Assembly: GCA_965153455.1 (NCBI GenBank) | Contig: OZ234493.1 | Coordinates: 30,370,213-30,434,212 of the forward strand | Direction of reading: 5' to 3' | DNA length: 64,000 bases | Source: Sphagnum compactum | Taxonomy: Eukaryota; Bryophyta; Sphagnopsida; Sphagnales | Part shown: one piece after another, positions 1 through 12,068 of the stretch | Layout: the number at the start of each line of letters is the position of its first letter | Position numbering within the stretch: position 1 is the stretch's first letter | Notes under the pieces: generated by a model | Seen by the model: only the letters and a program-made list of their open reading frames with translations | Database searches by the model: none | What the model was told of the DNA's origin: nothing | Position numbers and translations under genes: made by a program

Positions 1-863
1 GAATTTTTGCTTTAATTCTTAGATTTCTACAGAGTTCAATTCTGCGTTCTTCTTCCATTTCTATTGCAAGAACCCAGTTGTTTTCTATTTTATTGTTGAA
101 TTCCATCTCATTAAAACCTGCATAAACCCAACTCAAGATCCTTTTTCCACTTTTGTGGAGCTTCTAGCTTAATACACAAGCATTAAATCCAAAAAACATT
201 ATTCTAATAATCGTATTTCTCTCTCTCAACTCACTATTATATTCAGGTTGAAGAATTTCACACATCCCCCAATAGTGGTGGATCCACAAACAATTAAACA
301 CTATGAAAAATTGCATTTGTCAAAACCACACTACCTTGTAACTAAAACTCAAAAAAATTCATATACAACTATTTTGCAACTATCTCTTAGATATTATAAT
401 TAGTGTGCAACTATCCCCCTAAATATGATGTATTAATAAATAAATTGCCACGTCAAAAACTCAAATAATTATATTATAATTACAAGTGAATTAAAAATGG
501 GTCTTTTATATGATAATTTATACATATCATACATACATATGTAGTCAACCATGTTTGACTTTTCATGAATAGCATTGTAGTTACAGTGGTAACTACTTTA
601 GAATTATTGTAAACGTGTCACTAAAACAACAACTATGTTGCAACTAAGTACAATGTAAGTACATGCGATCATGCCACGTGTCCACATTTCCACCACCCAT
701 TACAGAATACATTTGCAACTAGTTTTTTATTATGATTCCCATTGATATAATTAATATAACCACTAGTGCGCCACTACTAAAGTACTACTATTCAATTATG
801 TTATGATTGTAATACAATTACTTATAACTTAATAAAATAACATATTCATTAGTTATTTATATC
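1..863. other. AT-rich intergenic DNA, no gene seen
   Basis: I see no open frame or domain here. The stretch is AT-rich with many short poly-A and poly-T runs, as in the other gene deserts of the window. It ends where a dispersed repeat at 864-1075 begins. Confidence 0.6.
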
Positions 864-1075
864 TTCATCATATGTGTTTCAATTTGAGTGATTTAAAATG
901 TTATGGGAACACTACTTCAAGCTTTAGAAATCATTTTTGAAATGTAAAGGCAAAGGAGTAATGAAAAAATAACAAAAGAAATAAAATTTCCAACTTACAA
1001 AACACAATTTTTTCCTTTTTTTTTCTTTGGAGACTCTTACTTTCAAACCTCATAACTTTATGATTTCTTATTCAT
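864..1075 (+). repeat. Dispersed repeat, copy 1 (partner at 25082-25313 on the other strand)
   Basis: Read on the plus strand, this segment lines up with the reverse complement of 25082-25313 almost end to end. Shared landmarks in order are a gcgattt/gtgatttaaaatgtta block, a cactac-tcaagct block, an aatgaaaaaataacaa block, a caacttacaaaa block and tactttcaaacctcataact. Small indels and substitutions separate the copies. I see no coding capacity, so it is probably part of a non-autonomous or decayed element. Confidence 0.7.
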
Positions 1076-1439
1076 TTTAAATGATTTAAAGTGTTATAAA
1101 AAGTGCCACCTAAAGTTCTACAAATCATCTTGGAACTTTAATAACAACAAAACAACATAAAAATATTTTTTTAGGTGTTTGGAAACTAGCCTTTGTAGCA
1201 TTCGATGGTTTGTTTTTTTTGAGTTTTTGACCCCCTCTACTTTGATGGGCCATAACTTTCTCAATTATATTTTATTTTTGACAAATTTTAATGCCCCATA
1301 AGCGTTAATAGGAGGGGTTCAAATTTTGTTTGGACCTAAAAACAATCAAGCCCTCCCCTTGGATCTAGCTTGCCCTGAGCACATAAGTATTATAGTTGTA
1401 ACTCAATTACAACTAATGTGCCCCCAAACTTTTTAAGAG
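1076..1439. other. Intergenic DNA, nothing recognised
   Basis: AT-rich spacer between two repeats. No open frame or motif could be supported. Confidence 0.5.
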
Positions 1440-2300
1440 ACCCAAATGTGGGTCCCAAAATGAAACAACAGGGAAAGCAATTAGGGCACGTTCCCTAGCT
1501 TGCAACACTTCAAGGGTACGAATGCATGTTGGAACTCTGGGATGGTACTAAGACGAATTCATAAGCAAGAATTCAAAGTAAAGTCAACATGCATAACTAA
1601 GAAAAGAATGCGGTTAATGCAAGTTGAACGCAAGTGGTGCAACATACTTAGTAGCCCGACGATTTCAGCACAAGTTTTACACGACCCACAACCTTTAGGA
1701 GGAAGCACCACTCCCCTCCCTATAGTATATTTTATGACTCTCTTTGGGGACTATATCTAAATGGCACTTTTTTTCAGGAGTCCCAAATGGGAGTCCCAAA
1801 ATTGGAACTCTTGTTGTCATAAAAGTTTGGACGCTCATATCTTCCTCAAATCCAGCCTTTCGGAGCATGCAAAGGCACTATCTTATAACCCTCAAAAAGA
1901 TCTTTCCAACAATGTATTGCACGCTTCAATCAAACATCATTTGACCCCTGCTCTAAGGGGATTTGTGGTCGAGAATCAAATTCCCAATTTGACTCCTACA
2001 CCTTCTTTTGATCATAACTCATGCACATTAGGTCTATATGAATAATGCGAGGGCACTTTAGGCATCTACATTTCAAGACCTTTTCAATGGTATCATGGGG
2101 GCCCAATTTGGTGTTTTTCCCCTTTCCAACCAAGGCTCTAAACATTTGGGACTCCTACATGAGTGCAACTCCCAAAGTGGGAATGCACTTGGGAATCATT
2201 GGGTTCCATCCTTTACACTCTCCCCCATTTGTGAGAATATGTTTCACACCCAAACACATTTTCTTGGCCTCATGGGCGTTTGCATTCCACACTTAATTAT
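1440..2300 (-). repeat. Interspersed repeat family, left copy (inverted relative to 62780-63560)
   Basis: The reverse complement of this stretch runs parallel to 62780-63560. Shared blocks in matching order are gggactcc / tttagag, atcaaaagaagg / ccaaaagaagg followed by a tttgactcc- or tttgattctcgacca-type block, tgcaa-aca-tgttg-aaag, gtccaaac with ttttgggactcc, and ggcacg-tccc-agct with gatgg-acta. The segment has GGGAGTCCC-like words and is less AT-rich than its flanks. The short open frames inside it are not conserved between the copies, so I treat it as non-coding transposon sequence, perhaps an LTR or internal part of a retroelement. That class is a guess. Confidence 0.55.
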
Positions 2301-5112
2301 GAACCCAATGTTAGGGTTACAATAACAACTCAATTTGCAACTAAGGAACAAAAAACAATTTAACCCATATGTTTTGTTTTCAAGTCTCATGTTACAAACT
2401 ATATAAAAAAGGTTTTTTCTCTCATATTCTCACATTAAAATGCAAGTGTCATTTTGGGATGAGCTCAAAAAAGCTTAACCAAAGGCAAAACATAAAATAA
2501 AAAATAAAATTTCATGGCTATTTTTTAGTTCACTTAATCTTGTGCTTTCCCACCTACTTATTTGCCTATGTGAATAAATAGGTCCTATTTTTCTACCTAC
2601 CTATGGTTATGTATGACCTACCTAGCTACTAAAATAGATATGTATATTATTTATTTATTCCAAAATATAATTAATATGCCATGTGGTAGTTTTTTATTGT
2701 GTTACATGTCACAATCTTGAACCATCATTAACAATCATAATGAACGATGGAGATCAATATTTCGAAAAGAAAATCATTTCTATGTCCATAAATCTTCATA
2801 GTGCCACGTGTCAAATTTTAATAAATGGACGATAATCAATAACATCAACATGACATCATAGGTGTAATTATAATGGAGTTGCCTAATAGTTGCAAATGAA
2901 TTGTTTTGATTGAATTACAATTAAGTTATAATCAGTTACATCATATATATAGCAAGTTGTAACTTTACAATTCATGCAACTTGTCCGTTAGCATTAATGG
3001 CATATAAATATAATGAGTTGCAAGTGCAGATCTACAATTCAAAAATTGAATTATAAGGCCAGTTGCAAAACATTTTTTTTCATAGTGAAACATCTCATAA
3101 TCATGGTGGCAAATGTATTTCAAACTGGTGCTGATCGAATTTAGAAGTGGTAGTTCTATTATTCATTTTGGTAGCAACAATCCTCCATTACCTTTATACT
3201 TGTGATGTAATTCTTCTTAAACTAATACTTGCTTTAATACCAAAAAGGAGAGACCAAATAATCCCACATGCCCTATTGAATTGGGTTGGTCAACATGGTT
3301 TTGTCTTCACAAAATGTAGCAAATACTCAACAAACATTAGATCATCACAAATAAAATACTGTTGTCATCTTCTAGAATCTGTCTAAATATTTATTACCAA
3401 ACAAAAACATCAACAACACCAAGCTAACAAAATAGTTGCAACAATATTGAAATGAAGTGTTCTAGTGAATCAAATATCTCCAAACCCCTTTCAATTGCTA
3501 TCATGTTCTTTTATTGGGCATCTAGTGACTAACATAACTAAGAAAATGATTCATTCCCCCTTTTAAACTTAGGCAAATCTTGATAGGGCACTTTTTTTTT
3601 AACATTGACACGCATCAGCAACCCCACATCCCTTATAATTTTCATTCAATGCAAAATCCCGTATCCCTGGAGTTCCCACTTAACTAGGTCTCTTACTGCC
3701 CATGGATTCTCAAAATTCAAATGACCTAGACATTTGCAATTCTTCCTTTCTTCCTTGGATGCCACTCATAGACCAACAATTCTTTTGTCCCCTCTTATCT
3801 TTCATCACCTTCAGCATATTTTTAAAAAATTATGTTATAGTTCCTACATTTGCTATCTTTGACACTTTAATGCGCACCAAAAAAGCTCTAGAATCCAATA
3901 CATCATAAGTACTTGAACACACAAAACTCTCTATCACATATGACATTTTTATCACAACACCAATTTCTATAACAAACAACTTTGGTATTGAGCTTAAGAA
4001 ATATAGCTCGTTAAATAAGCTATTCTGCACTCCTATTCATCTATTCCACCAACAACCTCCCATGCTGAGTTGAACCATTGTCAAACTCCATCAATAGAAA
4101 CCAAAAAAACCGTTGTTTTTGTAATTGCCATGAAATAACTCACACCATGCAACACCACTAGTTTCAGATACACACAACCCTACAATAGACAAACAACCCA
4201 ATTCATTGCCATTGAGAAAAAAGATCAAGATCAATTATCTTTTATTTTGTCCCTCTCAATTTCCGGTGCTCTACCTTTCCCTTTTCATTAAGTTTTCATC
4301 AATATAAAAACCATCCAACTTCTCTTCATCCCATTGTCTAAGTTGTAAGAATCTACAAAACCCAAAAGTTTATTTTTAAAAATTCCATTTATCTACCCTA
4401 AAAATAACATCTTTCTACATAAATGAATACTTTGATTGTTGGTGGTTTCCTTGGGTTCCTAAAATCATACACCTTTTACCCTAAACCTTAAACCCTAAAC
4501 AATTGAACCCTAGTTATTTAATCTATGTATCTTGTTCTTATTTCACCTATTTTATATAGGTAAGATGTGGGACTTGCACGAATTCATGAAACCTTAAATC
4601 CATCACAAAGAAAACCCAAGAACTTCTCTAGAGTATGCATGAAACACAACACATAAATAAGGTGCAATTGCAACTTGGATACCATTAATTCTTCAATTTA
4701 AAAAATTACATAATTATCATGTAATTTTAAAACCTTGAATACAACTTCTTTATGCCAATGTTATGAAGATATCAACCATGATCATAACCTTCAACTGTTT
4801 CATATCTTATGTTTTATAAAAATTAAAAAACACCATGCATCAATATATGTGCACAATTTATAATTCATTGAAGTATTCATATATTTCAATCCATGATGGT
4901 CATGGGTTAATGATGATGTATGATATACACATGCACATAAATTCTTTTAATACAATAACTAATGATGGTTCAAAATATGTAACAACAACTTTTAATATTA
5001 ATACATGAAAAACAATACATATTGTATGCGTGTATAAAGTTCATTCATGTTCACTTTTACATTCCTAAACAAGCTTCAAATTATAATTCAACATTATTTC
5101 AAACATTGTCCA
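2301..5112. other. AT-rich intergenic DNA with faint transposon traces
   Basis: No intact gene. CTAC-type low-complexity sequence occurs at about 2545-2645. Near 4480-4515 there is a short run of degenerate telomere-like words (ccctaaacc). A few minus-strand fragments at 3440-4030 look like eroded coding DNA but could not be assigned. Confidence 0.5.
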
Positions 5113-5430
5113 ATCATCATAATGGGAGATTTTAATGTTGACATTTTGAAAGACACTAATCATTATAAAAAAAAAAACAAGAACTATTAGACTTCATGGA
5201 TAAGTTCAAATTAAAATCACAATTTAGTGACAGCACCACAAAAATTGGATTTCAATTAGACCATGTATGGGTAAATGTCCTTGGAAACAAATGTAAAATT
5301 GGTGTAACATAAACATATCGGCTAGATTTTCACAAATCGATTTTATCTTGCATTCAAGTTACCAAACACATTTCCTATGTATAACAAAACCCATTATCAT
5401 CTCCATTTTTTAAAAGTGTAACATATGAAT
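5113..5430 (+). pseudogene. Broken endonuclease/exonuclease/phosphatase fragment, Helitron/PIF1-helicase type
   Basis: Two plus-strand frames joined by a one-base shift in an A-run near 5170 give the signature of a DNase-I-like (EEP) domain. Visible parts are MGDFNVDI with the catalytic Asp and Asn, a following ELLDFMDKFKLKSQF segment, QLDHVWVN, and a degraded DFHKS box near 5330. The order and wording match the nuclease tail found in many plant Helitron or PIF1-helicase-like transposon proteins, from knowledge of that family. An in-frame stop lies near 5309, before the last box, and a second near 5383. No helicase part is visible nearby, so this is an isolated, dead fragment. A LINE endonuclease is the main alternative. 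Confidence 0.65.
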
Positions 5431-6699
5431 GTTACATTTTCCATCTAATTAATGACAACCAAAATGGTGGCACCTTGTGGCCTAAATTTTTATATATTTT
5501 ATTAGTTTTCATGGACCATGTGCAAACAAAAAATCATAATTATCAACCACACTATGAAAAAAAAATTGGATGTTTTTTTATCCACATGTACACCTATCAA
5601 GCGTAACAAAAAAAACACCTTCCATGGAAAATCCTAAAGCCAAAAATGTGACAACAAAAATTACAAGAAATGTTAAATTCTTAAACTTGAAAATGAAATG
5701 AAACTAAAAATAAGTGAATAATAAGTTTTCCCAACTCTTTTCATCTAAATCATATCCATTCATTACTAATGTTTGTTTCAAACATCTACGTATTTAGTTT
5801 TACCTTGTGCACATTATGTAAATTTTTTTACATTTAAAAAAAGAAGAACTTGGATGGAATTTTGACACAAAATCATTATTTACAACTTTCTATTCATTTG
5901 TATGGTTAAAAGAAAAGCAATGGAACTGTGGGTGGAATTTTTTAAGTATGCACAATGAATTTCAAGAGGGCTAGAAAAAAAAAAATTTAATACAAATGTG
6001 AGAAAAAGATTTTCAAAATCCTTCATAGAGCCAACAAACGATTATCCCATATAACTTGAGTTGATAATATAATTTGAAATGGAATATATTATTTTAAAAT
6101 AGAGCCTATCATGGTGAAGCTACTTGTTTTATTGATGATTGGTAGGTTTTCATCAACAATTTGTAATTGAGTTGCTAAGTTTTGAATCTTGAAAGATGAA
6201 AGGCCAAACTATAAATCATCAATCAAAACGATGTAAAGCATTGGCAGAATTTGTTCGGAGTCTTTGGAGGGCACATTATTCAAGTGGAATCTGTCCTCCA
6301 CAAATGGTGGGGCATTTTGAAGGAAAAGAAAACACCCTCTCCAATGGGCATCTTGCTTTTTGAAATGACTTGTAGCTTTTTTTTCCCATTTTTTCCTTGT
6401 AATACCTGATGGGTACTGTGGTACATTTACCATTTCGGCATCAGCAGGGTCTTATGCAGGTTGTAAGATCCCGCATGAGGAGCAATGCAAAAAATACACT
6501 GCCAAAATTTCAGTGGTTCTTCACAGAAGTGGGATATGGCTGAAGAGTTGTCCAGGGCTTGAAGTTAGGGTTTTCCTTAAGTAAGGATTGGCCCTTGTAA
6601 AAGTATCAAAACACCGAAGTATCTATCTCATCCCAAATGATCAAATGAATGTTTGGAATCTGGAAATCCTCATCCATGAGTGAGTCACATTCCTTATCC
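5431..6699. other. Intergenic DNA, no gene seen
   Basis: AT-rich to about 6150, then gradually more mixed in composition towards the PSRP1 gene. Open frames on the minus strand at 6209-6433 and 6641-7135 show no domain and are not supported. Confidence 0.5.
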
Positions 6700-7316
6700 C
6701 CCCTCCCCACTGCTGTCCTGACTTTCTTCCTCCCACACAGCTTGTGTTTTGCTTAACAGATCCCTCCGGGCACAAGAGAGGACGCATCACCAACCAGGAA
6801 GGGATTTCAAACAAGAGAGGAAGAGGTATGTTTGCAAGTAAGTAAGTAAGTAAGTAACACATACCCAAAAGGTCTGCGCACTTGTGTAGTAAGTAGTAGT
6901 GCTTGTGATTTTGAGCAAAGCTGGAAAAGAAAGTAGTTCTGGTAAAGACTTTGGTTGTGGAGGAAGGAAAAGTATACCAAAAAATGTTTTTGTCTTTGGA
7001 TCCCAACAAAATTTCACAAGGTACGAGTCTTGGTATGTTACTTGTTATTTCTTGGAAAAGATGGATCTTTGATGCCCACAAGGAGTTTTTCCAGGAAGGA
7101 AGATGATGATGCATTGGCGGTAGAAGAATACCCATTCCAGGAATTTTTGGTAAGTCAAGAATAAGGGAGCAAAAAAAGCTGGGGGAAGAACAGATGTGTG
7201 TTTTTTGTGTTTTCTGGGTAGCGGGATTTTTTTTTTCTTTTTCAGGGAAGGTGAATTTGGAGTAAAGAGTTGTGGTGTACAGGTGTGGTTTCTCAGGGGG
7301 TCATTGAGCTCCAGCA
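6700..7316 (+). promoter_or_regulatory. Upstream region and probable 5' leader of the PSRP1 gene
   Basis: This stretch is richer in G and C than the DNA to its left and abuts the start codon at 7317, so it probably holds the promoter and leader. No TATA box or start site could be fixed. It contains an (AAGT)5 microsatellite at 6836-6857. The role is inferred from position only. Confidence 0.35.
6836..6857. repeat. (AAGT)5 microsatellite
   Basis: Five perfect AAGT units plus a partial one, in the upstream region of the PSRP1 gene. Confidence 0.9.
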
Positions 7317-9371
7317 ATGGCAGCAGCTGGTTGGGTTAGGATACAAGTAGGAGGAGGAGGAGGAGGAGTATACAGCAGCAGCTTTGGTGGTGGTGGAAAG
7401 GAGGGGAGCAAGGTTGCTGCTGGTGCAGTGAAGCTGTCTCTTTCCTCCTCTTTTCTCAGAGTTTATCCCAGTGGGTGCTCAAGTTTGAATTCCAATTTTC
7501 AAGGACAAGTTTGCTTGGACCCATCTCTGTTCACAAAGTTGTCAAGCAAGGATGCTGGGCAGAAGGGGAGGGTAACAACTTGCATGGCGTGGGGAGGTGC
7601 ATTGGCCTCAGTGAGGCTGATTATCCAAGGCAAACATATGGAGGTAAAAGTGTTATCTACTCTTTTGTGAATTAATTTTGTTTTTCCCAGTTCTTGAGTG
7701 GTTGGCATTTATTATTGTTACAAATCCCTAGTTGTGGTGGTTACTCAAATTCCCTTTCTCTTGTTCTTTCTTCTGTTGCATTTGGGTATGCGTTTTGGTG
7801 TTTGACAGGTGGAAATTGGAGGGTTTGCAGCTGACAGACGCTGTAAAGAATTATGTGGAGGAGAAGGTGGGGAACGCAGTGCACAACCATGGGAATCTTG
7901 TGAAGGAAGTGGATGTGAGAATGTCAGTGAGAGGTGGTGAGACAGGACGTGGACAAAAGCTCCAGAGGTGTGAGGTGGGCATCATCACTTCTCTCTCCCT
8001 CCAGTTTTGTGGCATTTCATCTTGGCACAATCAAACATGATGTTTTTGTGTTGACCTAATCACTGAATGGCTAGATTTTGCATCAAGAATATGCTATAAA
8101 GCTGGGAAAATATGCTGCAATGTGTAGACTATGTGTTTGCTCAATTTTGAGTAGGCAGCTTTGATGCACAATTTTGACAGAAATGCATCTTGTTTCTTGG
8201 CAACTTCACAGGTTGATTAAAAGAAATGCAGAGACCTCATTCTATCAGCTCTTGGTACTTAGCTTCAGTTTAATAGACAAGTTTCTTGCAGTATTTGCAA
8301 ATACATAGCCAGAACATTTGGAAATTGTTTGTGCAAGTTGGCATCAATTGAAATAATGGATCTGTGTACCATGTTTGGACAGGTTACTCTATTCACAAAG
8401 AAACATGGGGTTGTGCGAGCAGAAGAGGAGACAGATAACATGTATGCAAGCATTGACAGGGTCTCTGATGTCATTTCTAGAAAGCTCCGCAAGATCAAGG
8501 AAAAGGATGGTGGCCATGGGCGGACACCCAGGATGCGCAACCAGCCCCGAATAGGAGAGTTATTGTCTGATGAAGTTGTAGATCTTGCACCCATTCTTGA
8601 AAGGAAGGTCGATGAATTACCTGATGAGGTTTGTTTCACAACACCTCTCTTCCTCTCTTAGTATTGCATGTTTTGGTTCACACAGCGCCTTTTGGCAGAT
8701 GCTCCTACTCTGCTCTGGCTAGAGTTGTACAACCACAAATCTATGCAGATCATTGGTTTCCCTGCAGTGGGTCACACTTGGAATGCTCAGTTAGGTACAG
8801 TTTATCCTGTGTTGTCATGTGAGCAAATAATATGTACTTTCAGAAACTTGGGATAACATACATACTGATTTTTGGTTTCCTATCTTGACAAATTGAAGAT
8901 TGCAATGGGTACAGACAGTGTTCTCATATGAGTAATTGTTACCATTAGGTTAAGCGTTTCTCAGAGTAATGGAGATTGTGTGTTTGCTTCTTTCAGGTGG
9001 TGCGAACTAAGTACTTTGAGATGCGCCCCATGACATCATTCCAGGCATTGGAAGAAATGGTTAATGTTGGTCATGATTTCTATGCCTTCCGTAATGCTGA
9101 AAGTGGTAAGCTGCTTCCCATCTACTTCATGGATCCATTTCTTTCTTACAAAAGCTTTTGTACCTGCTACCAAATTGTTATTTTTTTTTTTCGCTCCCAA
9201 ATCTATCTTAATTTGTCTGGTTCTTTGTTTTTTTTTGCCCCCTGTTTTGCAGGAGAAGTCAACATTCTGTATAAGCGGCATCATGGTGGCTATGGAATGA
9301 TAATCCCACGAAGTGATGAATCATGGGAGTTGGGCCAGAATGGAGCAACGAAGGACAAGAGTAGCCAGTAG
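7317..9371 (+). CDS. PSRP1: Plastid ribosome hibernation-promoting factor, long form (PSRP1 type)
   Basis: Exons 7317-7643, 7831-7974, 8383-8628, 8997-9105 and 9253-9371 join across GT-AG introns into 314 codons, close to the roughly 300 residues known for plant PSRP1 precursors. Residues 1 to about 95 are Gly/Ser-rich with few acidic residues, as in a chloroplast transit peptide. The S30AE/HPF domain follows at about 97-205 ([20 protein letters not shown], then [19 protein letters not shown]). After a linker comes the C-terminal dimerisation domain at about 240-311 ([37 protein letters not shown]). The family binds the plastid 70S ribosome decoding site and stores idle ribosomes; the C-terminal domain allows pairing. 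The first ATG before the transit-like region was chosen as start. Introns 1-3 are phase 0 and intron 4 splits a Gly codon. The gene converges on the DUF936 gene downstream. Confidence 0.93.
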
Positions 9372-12068
9372 TACCTTGGTTGCTAGTGACCGGCTGAATT
9401 TTCTTTGAGTTTGAACCATGGCATTTGAATTTGTAGCTGATGAGAAAGCTTTCCATCAGTGTGTTTTTGGGGATATTTGAATCGAAATTGCACTCTGCAA
9501 TTGAAATGCTCAAAAATGTACACATTGTTGCGGCCCTAAAGAAGTAGTCAGGGATTGGCAGAGTAACTGCAACAATGAACCCAAGAGAACCATATATTGC
9601 AGGGATACAGTTTAACCCTTAAGTCACAAATGGTCTTATCACATTACTCCATGCAAGAAACATCAATTAAATACTTGGTTTGCAACCAAGTGGATGCATT
9701 TCAAATTTTCTTCAAAGTAGCACAACAAGATGTGTTTTGCATGTACCTTTTTTGTGGATCACATGACACATGAAGAATTATTAGAGGCGACAGTCTTCTT
9801 GGAAGACCAAAGATTGGAAAACCAATCCTTTTATTGGCTTTTTATGGAAACATCTGTTGCCCAAGAATGTATATGAGCAATGGCCCCAATTTTAAACTAG
9901 TTTGAGAACACTGCAAGGGCAGGAAAAATTGAGCAATTTGGTAACTGTATTAGGAATATTGGAAACAAATAAATTGTGGGAGCTGCAAAAGGGTTCCCAT
10001 GGGGGGGGTTTATCACATATACGTACATGTAATGGATATCCCTCTTGGATATGTCCCTTGGATACATCCAAATGAAATACATATGGATATCCCTCTTGGA
10101 TACATCCAAATGAAATTTGTATCCAGTCTTCTAGCTTAGCTTATTTGTTGGAACAAAAGGAAGAGCATGGATATCCATCCTTCTTGGGCATGTCAAAATG
10201 CTTTATTTGGTCTTCTAACTTAACCTGTTTTTTGGAACAATAGAAATTCTGTGTTTTTTGTTGGAACCACAATAGGAATGGGTATGGGAAATCTTTTGAG
10301 GGGCACTCATTAGGAACATTGTTGACAAGCATTATGAAGTCACCTTCGAAGATTTGTGATATCTATTTGTGAAGATTTGTCAATGAGAACCATGGGAACA
10401 TTAAATGAAAGCAAACATGTTCATTCATCTTATTTCCAAATTCATTTTGCATTCAAATACCCTGACCAATTTACACAGTTTTTATCATCTCTCATAACCT
10501 TGTTTGAACCAGTCATTAAGGGCAGCACCATTACGCAACGAGTCACTTGTTTGCTTTTGAGCTTGCAATTGCTTACTAGGCAAATAGAAATCTTTTGTGA
10601 TTCAAGCTACTTTAATTAGAAAAATCTTTGAGCTCTCGCATTAGGACTACTGCAATACATTTGAGTTGGTAGTGTTTTTTCCAAACATTCAAACCCCTAT
10701 CATTCAATCTTAATCGAAGGGAGAATTGTTTTCTGATCATAGTCTTCAATTGAGTTGATTTTTTCCTTCTCAGTATTTGTTCAAAGCTGTTGCCCCAGGT
10801 AAAGGAAATGGTTGAGAGTAGACCTGTTGTTGTTGTGTGCATGCACATAAGAGATCAAATACCACATAAAAGACACACAAAATACCTTTCTTCTTGTCTG
10901 TTCCACTCCCAATTGTGTCTGTTGCCTCCAAGAGAGAGTGAGCTGCCTCTAAGATTTATCTTGTTCATCCTGCCCACGCCACTGCATCTTCGAGTGTCTA
11001 TTAAACAACCTCCCCCCCATCAAATACCTAATACAGTTGCTGCTATCTCTGTCTAGGTACCGAGACTGTCCCCAGCCAATTGTGCTGCCTTCAAATTTCT
11101 CACATCCCACCCTACCGCAAACTGTTTGTCAGAAGCACACACTGCAACATCCACTGAATCTACACACACTAGATCTTAGCTCACATAGACCTCAGTCCTA
11201 AAGCTGGGGATCTGCACAGTAGCACAGTTTCTTTGACAATTTCAGAGTGCATTAGCATATTCTACAAACACAAGTAGGTACCTTAATAGAGTCAGAGATA
11301 TTCAGATTGAATAAACCAACCCCATGACAAAATTCTTGGCATAATAATGACTACTTTCTGGAGAGCAGCAATGGAAAAAGCACTTCCTAGTAGCTCATGA
11401 TGCAGAGGGAGACTTGAACAAACCTGAGGAAGGTACTGCACATGAAGATTGTTGCAGAAACTTTCTTGATGAATTCACAATAATCTGCCTTTTTAAACCA
11501 CCAGACATCAATGTCTGGGAAAAGAACCCCCCAAAAAGAATCTGCTTTACATATCCACAAAGAAACTCAACAGAATCACAAAGTCATTTCTCATGAGGAA
11601 CTGTCATCTGAGAAATCATGCAACTTGAAAGCCTCTGGAGGAGACTTACTTGCAAGTAAGGGTACACATACAACAAGTCTCCAGACATTAGTGCACATAG
11701 ATCAGAAATAGTGGAAGTAGAACAAAATCTCAATGGAAGGAGGGGATAGCTTCCAAATCTTGATGATAATTGCACGGCATCACCAGTCTCATTGGATTTG
11801 CTGTGATCAATCAGATGTTAGAAAAGAATTCAAACACAATTTGAAGGTAAACAGAGGCACCATGCCATTGATGATCCTTGTTTCGTAGATCTGTATGAAG
11901 TAGAAAAGCTTCATCAACTTCCAAAAAAGACTGAGGACACATACACTAGTGATTGTGATCAAGACTTGCCAAGGACGAATAAGTGAACTGGGCTTAATTG
12001 GCCAAGAAGGGCATTTGTTATCTGGGTACTGTTTTTGATTGAAGGATGGACCAATTGAACATGCCAGA
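9372..12068. other. Spacer between the convergent PSRP1 and DUF936 genes
   Basis: It should contain both 3' ends, but I could not fix a polyadenylation site. Short repeats sit at 10032-10118. The right part, about 10.8-12.07 kb, is less AT-rich and may belong to the DUF936 transcript. No other gene was recognised. Confidence 0.5.
10032..10118. repeat. Short tandem duplication around ATGGATATCCCTCTTGGAT
   Basis: The word atggatatccctcttggat occurs at 10032 and again at about 10083, each followed by gatacatccaaatgaaat. A more decayed third copy starts near 10167 (atggatatccatccttcttgg). The spacing is about 51 bp. Confidence 0.75.

Noticed and set aside
3440-4030. Minus-strand fragments faintly like a Copia retroelement
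   Set aside because: Only a few residues agree, frame changes are needed every few codons, and no catalytic box was found.
6641-7135. A 164-codon minus-strand open frame upstream of PSRP1
   Set aside because: It overlaps the probable PSRP1 leader, has a repetitive stretch from the AAGT microsatellite and shows no family resemblance.
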